The position numbers were made by a program, and so were the translations under genes. The notes beneath the pieces are model-generated. The model was not told where the DNA came from, searched no databases, and saw nothing but the letters and a program-made list of their open reading frames with translations. A stretch of 64,000 nucleotides of DNA from Xestospongia muta (Eukaryota; Porifera; Demospongiae; Haplosclerida; Petrosiidae), in NCBI GenBank assembly GCA_963693285.1, contig OY848918.1, positions 1,867,501 through 1,931,500 on the forward strand. Reading direction: 5' to 3'. This document shows positions 1 to 12,988 of the stretch, one piece after another (position 1 is the stretch's first letter; each line of letters begins with the position of its first letter).

Positions 1-850
<850 letters not shown>

Positions 851-2953
851 CTGATATTATAACTATATTATGTATCATTTACTGGTATTAGTATTACATG
901 TTACATGTAATGAGATGTTTACCAGTATTGTTTTCTCTAGTGTTACTATGGTTACAATAACAATAGTCACAATGAGATAACAGTGATAGTACATAATGAA
1001 CACAACTGATAATTAAACACACACAGTATATATCTAGTTCTATGAGATTGTTTTGATTTGAGAGGTAGACAATATTTACTAACTATATATTATGTTGTTA
1101 TTATTATCACTAGTACATCATATGATAGTTGTAATAAGTACATCAATTTAACTAATAAAATAAATGTTTTCAATTACTTCTATTTAATTAATTACATGTA
1201 TTTTTATTGGATAACTTAATTACTTATAAATTAGACAACAAATATAATATATTACTAACTGAAGCTAGTATTGATGATGTTACTGACTTCCGCCCACAGT
1301 CTTATCCCATATAGTGATATCGTAAAAACGGTCATCTATAAGATCACTTATGATAACTCAACGAGTCCATCTGTTGCTGTTAGTGGTCCATATAAGTGGG
1401 TGTGGTCACCATCATTAACATTAATATAATGTGAGTGTTGTGTCTCACATAAATCATGTATCTAATGTGTGTGTGTGNNNNNNNNNNNNNNNNNNNNNNN
1501 NNNNNNNNNNNNNNNNNNNNNNNNNNNNNNNNNNNNNNNNNNNNNNNNNNNNNNNNNNNNNNNNNNNNNNNNNNNNNNNNNNNNNNNNNNNNNNNNNNNN
1601 NNNNNNNNNNNNNNNNNNNNNNNNNNNNNNNNNNNNNNNNNNNNNNNNNNNNNNNNNNNNNNNNNNNNNNNNNNNNNTGTCCATCACATACCAGTCTATA
1701 CATTGAATTATGTGTGTGTCTGAGTAATGTTGTCGTAAAGGAAACATATAACATATTTCTGTTTAATAACTTTAGCCCAAATTCTTAAAGTCAACCACAA
1801 ATTTAGCCACGCCAATATTTTGGCCATCCAACCATCTGTCCATCCAAACTATTTACCCTTTCAAACCATCTACCCACTCAAATCATATATCCCATTCATC
1901 CATTTAACTTACACACTCCATTGCTCCCTTGTGGTTTAGACATCACCACGACCACATATAACAGATATCTGCAGTCATAATAAGAGAAAAGAGAACAAAG
2001 TCAGTATATTCTCAACATCTATTGATAACATAGTCTACACAATAAACATTGTCATTGTATAGTCTTAACATTTAATGGTTAACGTCGTCATTACTTATAA
2101 AGAACATTTAAAGTTAACAAATTAAGTCAATAAAATTGCTAGTTTACACATTAAATTATTGATCTGTAAAACCACATTAATAAATGTCAAAACATTGATG
2201 AAGTAATAGACCTCCAACAGATGCCACATGTGCATATTTGTCTCAGGGACAATAACTAATCCATTATATTTGAAATAACATCTGTATAATCTTTAAACAG
2301 TGACATTAAAGCATACTTAGACCACATAAAGGCTTTAAGTAGATCTATCAGTCGTGGTACATATCTGTAGACAGTAAATATGCCACCTTTAAAACATTGA
2401 GTACATTTACAAATAAAATTTATAAGTTTAAACTTTCATTTTATTATAGCATGTCATGGTTTTGTCTTAAGGAAACATGTGATATATTAGAGGTAGCATT
2501 TAGATGGATAGGATTGGAATCATGTAACAAATGAGAAACAAGAAGGTGTCCATCCTAACACATACTCTATTATCGGTGTCTGTTAATAATGGACGTGTTG
2601 AATATGAATATCATTACTAGTACAAGGATTTTACTCTCTTTACTAGCAGAAGACAGAAGTTTTGCATAACTATAGAGTGGATCCCACAATTGATAGTGTG
2701 TGCTGTATCAACTACAATCACGATAACACCACTAACATGTGTGTACTTGCAACAACAACTCAATCACAGTGAGCACAATAAGTAATTATCTCTTAGCCGA
2801 TCTAATATTAGTTATTATTGTTCTCAAACAGCTAATCTAAATATACATACATCATTCAATGCTATACTGTGGATATATATGTGTACACAAACACACACAT
2901 ATACATACTAGTGTTGTTGATTTGTGCTTCATTGTTGTAGAAGAGTAACTTAC
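851..2953. other. Gene-free stretch with an assembly gap
   Basis: I see no exon with splice sites here. It holds a GT microsatellite running into the gap at 1478-1677, and generic AT-rich DNA. From 2341 onward it is the downstream flank of the first tandem duplication unit. Confidence 0.6.
1478..1677. other. Assembly gap (200 N)
   Basis: A run of exactly 200 N, preceded by a TG dinucleotide run. The round size suggests a placeholder length. Reading frames through it mean nothing. Confidence 0.99.
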
Positions 2954-3143
2954 AATTTTAACAGCTGTAACATGGCAGTCTCTCTGAAATGATAACAAAC
3001 AAGATTTTCTTCACGTACACAATTCCAACTCAACAAGAGTAAGGTTGCAAAGTCGAAAATTATCTCTCCAGTTTTCTGTTGTTCCACAGCAGCTTTATAT
3101 GTGTTTGCTAAAACCACTCTAGTGATGAGCTGCCACACCCACC
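2954..3143 (-). CDS. Putative extra exon downstream of A1, unrecognised protein
   Basis: A 190-nt open stretch on the minus strand between a CTAAG acceptor and a perfect GTAAGT donor. It reads ..VWQLITRVVLANTYKAAVEQ.. and ends ..MLQLLKL. The copy at 8212-8401 has the same length, the same splice sites and only a few amino-acid changes. Phase 1 in and phase 2 out would fit splicing from exon 10 of gene A1 as an alternative 3' end, or an exon of another minus-strand gene. There is no in-frame ATG, no partner exon was found to the left, and I do not recognise the sequence. Conservation could simply reflect the recent duplication. Confidence 0.35.
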
Positions 3144-3325
3144 CTTAGATCATAACAAAAATTGGCAATGAATGTAATTATAACTTGATACAAGACAATC
3201 TAATAAAAAATAAAATTTTAAGACAACAACAATAATTTCTTAATTCTCAAACTTGTAGATAAAAAAAATATAGTACGGTTAACATATTTATATTATATTA
3301 TAAAAACATTAAGTATAATGGGTTT

Positions 3326-5681
3326 TTATTTTGAAACTTCTATAAGAAGACGATTGTCATCTTGTTTTTTCCGTAAACGTAATGACAACTTTTCATTACC
3401 ATTAGATATGTTAGTGTAGTAGCCGTCAAGAAATGCTCGCACTTGTTCTAATAGTTCGTCTCTTCCATTCACTATATAAAAACAAGATCCGTCAATTTCA
3501 AAAACTCTTATAACAATCAAAAATTATTTTACTACCTCTATATACTAATAGTTTATTTAATATACCAATTCATAAGATGTAACAGTTAAGTTATTACCTT
3601 GATCATCAGAGCATGGATTTGTTAACTACATAAGAAATAATTTAATATACAATTAATAAACAAAACACATTGTACCTCTAGTGTTTGCCCTTCATTAGAT
3701 CTGCTATCACTATATCAAATATAAAACTCTTCACAAGACAAATATAATCACTTACGCTTGAACTCTTCTAACAGTACCATTACCAGTTAAGTAACGCATC
3801 ACACAACCAATTACAAATATAACAACAACAAGTAGTACCACCACAAAAATAACACCACCAACAGCTATACCACCAATTTCTATGAAATTTAAAACAACAA
3901 CATGTTAATGGTTAACAGTGTTAGATGACATGTTAATAATTTTGATTGTGTCATAACTTACCTCCACCACTTAATTTATCTGTAATAATTATTGAGGTAT
4001 CTTCATGTCATAAAGTGAAGAGATGTTTCATTAATTTATGAAATGCACAAATGATTTCTGTACTAATTGGAACTAAATCATAAACTGTTGATTATATTAT
4101 AACAATTAAGCTGTGCAAGAGGATATCTAGTAGAGTTAAGTACTCACAATATAACAAATAATACATTCTTTATCTGTCACCATCAATTCTTAAATTCTAA
4201 TAAAGTATGCCAGGCAATAAAAATACATGTACACAGAATACATTATTACATAGCACATTATTACTTGAGATAATGGAAAATAGTCATTTAAAATAAAATA
4301 GTATCTTTAAGGTAATAGCTATCAATTGTTTAAAGATGTCAAGAAGTGTACATTTGATAAAGACATACTATATGAATGAGTGAGGGTATTAGTAATGGCT
4401 TACTTGGTAATGGAGAAGGAGATGGTAATGTTAAAGGAGGAGCATCAATAGATACCAGGTTAAATGTAAACACAGGGTTCTTGCTAATAGTATTATCTCT
4501 ATTCCAATCAAAGACTTTAACTAAATAAGCTCCCTCAATAGTGACATGAATACAGCCTCTACCATCTTGCTTAGCGATATTAGTCATGTGACTAATGCCT
4601 TCATCCTCTCCTATAAGTGTGACATTCACATGACATCCCAGAGCTGGTGATTGGGACAGGTAGTAACAGTTAACACAGATATAGCCTGGTCCAGTAGTAT
4701 AATTAGCATTAACCACATCATAAGTCACTAGAATAATAGAGTAAGTTGTACTATAATATAATGTATATTATAGATATAATGTTGAATATGATTGTATAGC
4801 TAATATAAAGGGTTGCTCCATTAAAACTATTATAAACAATAGCTATTGTAAATGTTAGCTCAGGTAGTAATGCAAACAATAGTAATACAAAAATCCATTT
4901 TTTGTTAACAGTTGTTTACTTTGTTTTACAGGTGCTATATACATGTAGAAAAGCTCTAATACTAATTAAGTTAATGTATTTGAAATGTACAATAATATCC
5001 CTTATGGCTACTAAAGTAGTTTTATTATTTATAAGTAAAGTAATGTCATAAGAGCACATATAAATTTGTGTATAAAGTTATTAGAGTTCACTATACCAAT
5101 ATCTCTCTGGTAGTCCACTGTGTTTTCCAACACTAAGTCCACTGAACACTTTCGGTCTTGATAAGATAAGGGTATATCGACATTGAAAGTAGTTTTGTGT
5201 GAGAGAGCAGATGAATGTGCATTAATATCGTTAACAGCCACAATAGGTGGTCTACTCATACAATCCATTCTCAGAGATACATTACTGAGATCATTAAGAC
5301 AATACCCCAATATCTGTAGTGAAGAGTATGTCATTACTGTGTCTACTCATGTAAGATATATAATTATAATTATTATGTTAATAGGATAGTTCATTGTTAC
5401 TATCAACTTTATTTTTACATTTCATAATTTTTAATAAAGTACATGTACAGTGCATGTGTGTATTAACTCACTGTTACATCAACAAGTAGCTGAAGATTGT
5501 CAGCAGTTGTATATTGTAATGAAAAAACAGCATTGTTAATATTGAAGTGACCTATAAAGAGAGAGGGAGGGAGGGGGAGAGGGAGAGAGAGAGAGGGAGG
5601 GAGGGGGAGAGGGAGAGAGAGAGAGAGAGAGAGAGAGAAGGAGGGAGGGAGGGAGGGAGGGAAGAAGGGAGGGAGGGAGGG

Positions 5682-5712
<31 letters not shown>

Positions 5713-6868
5713 GGAGGGAGGGAGGGAGGGAGGGAGGGAGGGAGGGAAGAAGGGAGGGAGGGAGGAGAGAGAGAGAGAGAGAGAGACTCAAGTCAACAAC
5801 TAGTAAATAATTCTAATTTTATTTAATACACAGTACATAGATAAAATCTTTACTACAACTTTCAGTGCCATATTTAATAAGATAAATTAGCTTACAAATT
5901 TTTAGAATGATGTAATAGGGAGTGATACTGTTGATATCATGTTACAACTAGTGAGTACTTTTAGTTACTTTAACAACAAAATTCAATGATTAGTAGAGAC
6001 ACTTATCTTGATAAGGTTTCAAAAATTCCCAGGTAAAATCCCTTACCTCCTAAAGACCATGCTTGTACAAATATATCTCCTAGTCCTACTTGATTGTAGC
6101 CACCAATAGTTGCTATATAGACATCACACAGTGTCTCTGGGTTGATAGAGAAGGTAACATTAGTGGATGTAATGTTGTTGTCATGTATAATATCACTGGT
6201 GTTCAAGTGAGTGATATTAACGTAGTAATGGAGGCAACAAGGTTTCAAGTGAGGGAGATGAGATGGAGGGTCCCACGTTAAAACAATCGTAGTACTGCTA
6301 CTGTTATAGCCATCAAAATTAACTACTTTTCCAGGAGGGCCTAAATAATCAGCATATTTAAAACACATACCGGTATTTGATTTTTTCGAACTTACCTTGT
6401 ACTTTAAGTAAAGCGGGCATACTTTTATCAACTGAATATCCACTGCCAGACTTCAAGAGATCGCGATACAAACCTTCACAATAAAAACTGGAATCATCAT
6501 TGACCCATTGTACTGGTACAGTTAGTATTGCTGTTTTGATATTAATGGTCATATTCTCCATATAATGCTGTTTTATGCCAGTCTTTCGTCCTGGAGATGC
6601 AGCCAGTGCAAATTCTTCACCGTTAATGAACCAATTTAATAAGTTCAGATCATATCCAGAACAGTGAAATATTGCTGAAGAACCCAAAAAGTGATTTTGA
6701 CTAACTGGAGTCTGCCTAAGCCTGGTATTGGCAATAGCTATATATATCAGAGACAGAACACTTAATTGATATATGAATTATCAATATATTACCTGAGCTT
6801 AGTAAACACAGAACACCAACAGTAGCAATGTATTGAGATAAAGTAACTACTCTGGATGACCTTGCCAT
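3326..6868 (-). CDS. Receptor A1: signal peptide, Ig, FN3, FN3-like, CxxC domain, membrane helix, short tail
   Basis: Eleven exons join in frame to 578 codons: 6868-6793, 6737-6396, 6340-6047, 5551-5472, 5313-5097, 4727-4404, 4000-3962, 3879-3756, 3709-3676, 3625-3598 and 3504-3326. The start is the ATG before a hydrophobic signal peptide (MARSSRVV..). Residues about 26-139 form an Ig domain (FHC..W..FYCEG), 140-237 an FN3 domain (VLTWDPP), 238-336 a second sandwich domain split over two exons, and 337-444 a CxxC..GC..GC domain. The membrane helix lies near 459-486, followed by a tail of about 90 residues ending in a block starting FEIDGSCFYIVNG. Extracellular junctions are mostly phase 1. 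AATAAA overlaps the stop. This is presumably a cell-surface adhesion or recognition receptor; the ligand is unknown. The small tail exons are the least certain part. Confidence 0.78.
5556..5786 (+). repeat. GA/GGGA-rich microsatellite in an intron of A1
   Basis: A purine tract on the plus strand, so a pyrimidine tract on the coding strand of A1. It ends six bases before the TATAG acceptor of exon 4 (5551-5472). In the duplicate A2 the same position holds only about 30 bases of GA (11697-11728), so the tract changed length several-fold since duplication. Confidence 0.95.
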
Positions 6869-7066
6869 GATAAAATTGCTATTAGAACACGCACAAGCTA
6901 TCACCTGGTCTAAAATAGACTCTACAAAGGAAGTTCTATTATGAATAGGAGGAGCACAGCTGTTGTATAAATAATCACATGGATAGCTATCATAACACTA
7001 TGTACTCCAGTTAATAACTTTACCCCTGCAAAAAGAACACTGCCTGCTGGGTTGTCTGCAAACAAT
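6869..7066. promoter_or_regulatory. Divergent promoter region between A1 and B1
   Basis: 198 bases separate the start codons of A1 (minus) and B1 (plus). A TATAAATA element near 6964-6971 faces the B side. The same interval, 196 bases long, is kept between A2 and B2 (12793-12988). Shared control of the two receptor types is an inference. Confidence 0.5.
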
Positions 7067-7591
7067 ATGCTTCTTTTTTTTTCTTGTAGCTGTGAGTTAT
7101 TTATCTGCAGTGGTTAGTCTGCGTAAGTTAAAATTTGTCTTCTGTTGTACCTTTTTCTCTTTGCATATTATGTAGAAATTATCAAGCATCTTGTATCAGT
7201 TAATGCAACTTTTAATAGTACAACAACTTTTAGTTGTTCATACACTTATGTTACTGGTGTGAGTAGTTTCTGGGAAGTGAATGACCACCTTATACAACAT
7301 CAACTGGAACCAAACTATCATGTTAACAAAACATTTGATCCTACAAACAATACCATTGTTATAAATCAACTAACAATAATAAGTTCTACAATCAATAATT
7401 CCACTATATTTTGCCTTGTCAAACAAGGTAATTCACTATCTTTACAGTCTAATGCAGCTTTGCTCTTACTTCAAGGTATAATACACTATATTCCATACCT
7501 GTAATACTAAAATGTTTACACGCTCTAGGTACATTAGACCCTCCTGTTCAACTGAGTGCTCAATTTATCAATTACACATTACTTATATCAT
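7067..7591 (+). pseudogene. B1: 5' fragment of the B receptor (signal peptide, Ig, start of FN3), truncated and frameshifted
   Basis: This copy keeps exon 1 (7067-7122), the Ig exon (7176-7475, 300 nt, phase 1-1) and the first 60 bases of the FN3 exon (from 7529). It then ends at the duplication junction near 7591. In exon 1 the T run after ATGCTTC has nine T's where B2 has eight, which throws the signal peptide out of frame and reaches a TAG. The Ig exon itself is open and almost identical to B2. Two independent defects make a functional product unlikely. Confidence 0.82.
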
Positions 7592-8211
7592 AGATCTATC
7601 AGTCGTGGTACATACCTGTAGTCAGTAAATATGCCACCTTTAAAACATTGAGTACATTTACAAATAAATTTATAAGTTTAAACTTTCACATTATTATAGT
7701 ATGTCTACCTACCATCATGGATTTGTCTTAAGGAAACATGTGATATATTAGAGGTAGCATTAAGATGGATAGGATTGAAATTATGTAATAAATGAGAAGC
7801 AAGAAGGTGTCCATCCTAACACATACTCTATTATCGGTGTCTGTTAATAATGGACGTGTTGAATATGAATATCATTACTAGTACAAGGATTTTACTCTCT
7901 TTACTAGCAGAAGACAGAAGTTTTGCATAACTATAGAGTGGATCCCACAATTGATAGTGTGTGCTGTATCAACTACAATCATGATAACACCAACAACATT
8001 TGTGTACTTGCAACAACACAATCACAGTGAGCACAATAAGTAATTATCTCTTAGCCGATCTAATATTAGTTATTATTGTTCTCAAACAGCTAATCTAAAT
8101 ATACATACATCATTCAATGCTATACTGTGGATATATATGTGTACACAAACACACACACATACATACTAGTGTCGTTGATTTGTGCTTCATTGGTGGAGAA
8201 GAGCAACTTAC

Positions 8212-8401
8212 AATTTTAACAGCTGCAACATGGCAGTCTTTCTGAAATGATGACAAACAAGATTTTCTTCACGTACACAATTCCAACTCGACAAGAGTAA
8301 GGTTGCAAAGTCGAAAATTATCTCTCCAGTTTTCTGTTGTTCCACAGCAGCTTTATATGTGTTTGCTAAAACTACTCTAGTGATGAGCTGCCACACCCAT
8401 C
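8212..8401 (-). CDS. Second copy of the putative extra exon
   Basis: The same 190-nt length, CTAAG acceptor and GTAAGT donor as 2954-3143. Differences are few: for example Leu-Ser becomes Ser-Ser and Tyr becomes His. The open frame is kept in both copies. The product is not recognised. Confidence 0.35.
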
Positions 8402-8570
8402 CTTAGATCATAACAAAAATTGGCAATGAATGTAATTATAACTTGATACAAGACAATCTAATAAAAAATAAAATTTTAAGACAACAACAATAATTTCTTA
8501 ATTCTCAAACTTGTAGATAAAACTAAATATAGTATGGTTAACATAATTCTGCCAAATAAAAAGATTAAAT

Positions 8571-11500
8571 TTATTGGTTTTTTATTTTTGAAACTTTTAT
8601 AAGAAGATAGTCGTCTTTCTGTTCATCCTGCACATATAATTGAAAGTTTTCATCACCATTACCATTGTAGCCTTTAATAAGTGTTTTCACTCGTTCTAAT
8701 AGTTCATTCATTCCATTCACTATATAAGAACAAGTTCCATCAATTTCAAATACTCTTATAACAGTCACAAGTATTTATACTACCTCCATATTATGCTAAT
8801 AGTTTATTTAATATACCAACTCATAAGAAGTAACAGGTTAAGTCATTACCTTGATCATCAGAGGATGGATCTTTAAACTACATAAGAAGTAATTTATTAT
8901 ATGATCAGTAATATAACATGTCATACCTTATAACACCCACACCCACAATCTACTTCATCCTTTCCACTACTATATTATATAAAACATACATAACATTTTC
9001 ACATACTTAACTTGATATAATCATTTACGTTTCATCTTTACTCTTATTACGAGTTGAGTAACGCATCACAACACCAATTACAAATATAACAACAACAAGT
9101 AGTACCGCCACAAAAATAACACTACTAGCTATACCACCTATTGCTATAAAATTTAAAACAACAACATTGTGATATGTTAATAATTTTGATTGTGTCATAA
9201 CTTACCTCCACCACTTAATTTATCAGTAATAACTGATGGGCTGTCTACATGTCATAAAGTGAAGAGATGTTTCATTAATTTATGAAATGTACAAATGGTT
9301 TCTGAAGTAATTGGAATTAAATCATAAAACTGTTGATTATATTATAACAATTAAGCTGTGCAAGAGGATATCTAGAATAATTAATTTAAATTCATTATTG
9401 TAGCACTTACAGCAATAACAAATAATACATTGGTAAGGCACCTTTATATATCACCATCAAATCTCATTAATGAAGTAAGACAGGCAGTAAAAATACATGT
9501 ATACAGAATTGTCTCACATTAGCACATTATTACTTGAGATAATGGGAATATAGTCATTTAAAATAAATAGTAACTTTAAGGTAATAGCTATCAATTGTTT
9601 AAGGATGTCAAGAAGTGTACATTTGATAAAGACATACTATATGAATGAGTGAGGGTATTAGTAATGGCTTACTTGGTAAAAGAGAAGGAGATGGTAATGT
9701 TAAAGGAGGAGCATCAATAGATACCAGGTTAAATGTAAACACAGGGTTCTTGCTAATAGTATTATCTCTATTCCAATCAAAGACTTTAACTAAATAAGCT
9801 CCTTCAATAGTAACATGAATACAGCCTCTAACATCTTGCTTAGCGATATTAGTCATGTGACTGATGCCTTCATCCTCTCCTATAAGTGTGACATTCACAT
9901 GACATCCCAGAGCTGGTGATTGGGACAGGTAGTAACAGTTAACACAGATATAGCCTGGTCCAGTAGTATAATTAGCATTAACCACATCATAAGTCACTAG
10001 AATAATAGAGTAAGTTGTACTATAATATAATGTATATTATAGATATAATGTTGAATATGATTGTATAGCTAATATTAAGGATTGCTCCATTAAATACTAT
10101 TATAAACAATAGCTATAGTAAATGTTAGCTCAGGTAGTAATGCAAACAATAGTAATACAAAAATTCATTTTTTGTTAACAGTTGTTTACTTCGTTTTATA
10201 GGTGCTATATACATGTAGAAAAGCTCTAATACTAATTATGTTAATGTATTTAAAATCTACAATAATATCCCTTATGGTTACTAAAGTAGTTTTATTATTT
10301 ATAAGTAAACTAATGTCATAAGAGCACATATAAATTTGTGTATAAAGTTATTAGAGTTCACTATACCAATATCTCTCTGGTAGTCCACTGTGTTTTCCAA
10401 CACTAAGTCCACTGAACACTTTCGGTCTTGATAAGATAAGGGTATATCGACATTGAAAGTAGTTTTGTGTGAGAGAGCAGATGAAGGTGCATTGATATCG
10501 TTAACAGCCACAATAGGTGGTCTACTCATACAATCCATTCTCAGAGATACATTACTGAGATCATTAATACAATACCCCAATATCTATAGCGAAGAGTATG
10601 TCATTACTGTGTCTACTCATGTAAGAAATATAATTATAATTATTATGTTAATGGGATAGTTCATTGTTACTATCAACTTTATTTTTACATTTCATAATGA
10701 AAGGCACTAAAGTGCCGAACCTCGCTGCAGTTTCTAAGTTATTTATAAATCCTATGCCAGCTTAGGCCCAGCTTATGATGTTGTTATTGCAAGAAAATTT
10801 ATTAACATTCCAGAAGGTGTGGTTATAAAAAGGTAAGCTTTGTCATTCTGTACATGCTCATTAATTGTTGCTTGATTTCTAGCTTTGCCATGTCTGAAGC
10901 AGTAACTGAGTAAGTGATAGTATCATTCAATTGCCAAGCAAGATTAAGTGCTAATTTCGTGATGAAAAGTTTCTCTGAGTCTTTACATGACCCTTTAAAA
11001 TGTATCAATATTTTATATACAAAATTTATTGTAACTTGAAGATGAAACGTTCTTTGGAAACGTCCCGTAGTACAAATATAAATCAATATATTATCTATTA
11101 GTAGCAGTCTTTTCAGTGCTTGGAGACGTTTCCTGAATGCGTTACTTCGCTCCAAGTCCAAAAAACATTTTTCAGAACTTTTCTAACGATTACTTCGACC
11201 AACGGCCTTTTGTCTTGCTGATCCGTATTCCTCTGAGATTGTTTACAACATACTAAAAAATCTCCATGTTAAGTTTTTTACTTTTCGAGAAACGGCACTT
11301 GACCTCTGCAGCCTGAAAATTCTTTGCGAGTTTTAAGCTTCTGTTTTTCTTGACGATATTCTTGACACTACTGTTGTAAAGTCCACATGCTTTTCTATTC
11401 GTTGCTAAACGTTGGTAGCTGCTAACGCTTCGGTTGCCAAGTTATAGTAGTTCAAAGGTAACAGGCAGTGCAGACACACAGACACACGCACACACACACA

Positions 11501-11695
11501 GACACACACACACACACACACACAAACAGACTACAGTACCCTCGCTTTGCGTCCACGCACAGCGAGGTTAATAATGAAGTACATGTACAGTGCATGTGTG
11601 TATTAACTCACTGTTACATCAACAAGGAGCTGAAGATTGCCAGCTGTGTTATATTCTAATGAAAACACAGCATTGTTAATATTGAAGTGACCTAT

Positions 11696-11730
<35 letters not shown>

Positions 11731-12792
11731 CAAGTCAACAACTAGTAAATAATCCTAATTTTATTTAATACACAGTACATAGATAAAATCTTTACTACAA
11801 CTTTCAGTGCCATATTTAATAAGATAAATTAGCTTACAAATTTTTAGAATGATGTAATACTGTTGATATCATGTTACAACTAGTGAGTACTTTTAGTTAC
11901 TTTAACAACAAAATTCAATGATTGGTAGAGACACTTATCCTGATAAGGTTTAAAAAAACTCCCAGGTAAAATCCCTTACCTCCTAAAGACCATCCTTGTA
12001 CAAATATATCTCCTAGTCCTACTTGATTGTAGCCAGCAATAGTTGCTATATAGACATCACACAGTCTCTGTGGGTTGATAGAGAAGGTAACATTAGTGGA
12101 TGTAATGTTGTTGTCATGTATAATATCACTGGTGTTCAAGTGAGTGATATTAACGTAGTAATGGAGGCAGCAAGGTTTCAAGTGAGGAAGATGAGATGGA
12201 GGGTCCCACGTTAAAACAATCATGGTACTGCTACTGTTATAGCCATCAAAATTAACTACTTTTCCAGGAGGACCTAAATAATCAGCATATTTAAAATACA
12301 TGATTGATTTTTTAGAACTTACCCTGTACTTTAAGTAAAGCGGGGATACTTTTATCGACTGAATATCCACTGTTAGAGTTCAACCGATCACGATACAAAC
12401 CTTCACAATAAAACCTGGACTCTTGATTGACCCATTCTGCTGGGACAATTAGTATCGAAGTCTTGATATTGGTAGTTGTATTCTCCATGTAATTCTGCTT
12501 TATACCAGTCTGTCTTTGAGACACTGCGAGTTGATATTCTTCACTGTTAACGAACCAATATAATAATTGCAGATCATATCCTGAGCAGTGGAATATTGCT
12601 TTAGAGCCCAAAAAATGATTTTGACTAACTGGAGTCTGCCTAAGCCTGGTATTGGCAATAGCTATATATATCAGAGACAGAACACTTAATAGATATATGA
12701 ATTATCAATATATTACCTGAGCTTAGTAAACACAGAACACCAACAGTAGCAATGTACTGAGATAAAGTAACTACTCTGGATGACCTTGCCAT
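8571..12792 (-). CDS. Receptor A2: paralogue of A1, all splice sites intact
   Basis: Eleven exons give 578 codons: 12792-12717, 12661-12323, 12273-11980, 11691-11612, 10583-10367, 9996-9673, 9244-9206, 9143-9029, 8969-8927, 8877-8850 and 8752-8571. Domain order matches A1: signal peptide, Ig (FHCSGYDLQLLYWF), FN3, split sandwich domain, CxxC domain, membrane helix (IFVAVLLVVVIFVIGVV) and tail. The Ig exon is one codon shorter than in A1. The tail exons diverge most: exon 9 encodes a Cys/Gly-rich piece (CGCGC) absent from A1, and the last exon adds lysines before the stop. Faster change in the Ig domain and tail than in the FN3 and CxxC parts suggests both copies are expressed, but no test was possible. 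An 870-bp insertion sits in the intron between exons 4 and 5. Confidence 0.77.
10699..11568. mobile_element. Insertion in an A2 intron, absent from the A1 copy
   Basis: Unit 1 reads straight through at 5430 where unit 2 carries this extra ~870 bases. The ends share a short inverted repeat (AACCTCGCTG on the left, its complement CAGCGAGGTT on the right). The left end has a small palindrome (GGCACTAAAGTGCC), and the right end has a CA microsatellite (11465-11525). Base composition is less AT-rich than the surroundings. A 112-codon minus-strand frame (11161-10823) resembles nothing I know. Probably a non-autonomous transposon; the superfamily is not resolved. Confidence 0.65.
11697..11728 (+). 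repeat. (GA)n microsatellite before an A2 acceptor
   Basis: A short GA run whose complement is the pyrimidine tract of the acceptor of A2 exon 4 (11691-11612). It corresponds to the ~230-base tract at 5556-5786 in A1. Confidence 0.9.
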
Positions 12793-12988
12793 GATGAAAT
12801 TGCTATTAGATACGCACACACTATCACCTGATCTAAAATAGACTCTACAAAGGAAGCTCTACTATGCTAAGGAGGAGCAAGCTGTTGTATAAATAATCAC
12901 ATGGATAACAATCATAACACTATGTACTCCAGTTAATAACTTTACTCCTGCAAAGAGAACACTGCCTGCTGGGTTGTCTGCAAGCAAT
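12793..12988. promoter_or_regulatory. Divergent promoter region between A2 and B2
   Basis: 196 bases between the two start codons, near-identical to 6869-7066, with the TATAAATA element kept. It presumably drives both receptor genes. Confidence 0.5.

Larger units (their letters stand above)
2341..7591. repeat. Tandem segmental duplication, unit 1
   Basis: The sequence starting AGATCTATCAGTCGTGG at 2341 recurs at 7592, and the two copies then run in parallel. Unit 1 holds the conserved extra exon, gene A1, the divergent promoter and the 5' end of gene B1. Its right edge falls inside the FN3 exon of B1, just after the codons for Leu-Leu-Ile-Ser, where the sequence jumps straight to the start of unit 2. 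Unit length is 5251 bases. Confidence 0.93.

Noticed and set aside
1380..1788. Frames spanning the N run
   Set aside because: Made of unknown bases.
6090..6281. Plus-strand frame opposite the FN3 exon of A1 (and 12023-12214 in A2)
   Set aside because: Antisense shadow of a well-supported FN3 exon.
10823..11161. 112-codon minus-strand frame in the A2 insertion
   Set aside because: Lies inside a unit-specific insertion and matches nothing recognisable. Kept only as part of the mobile element.
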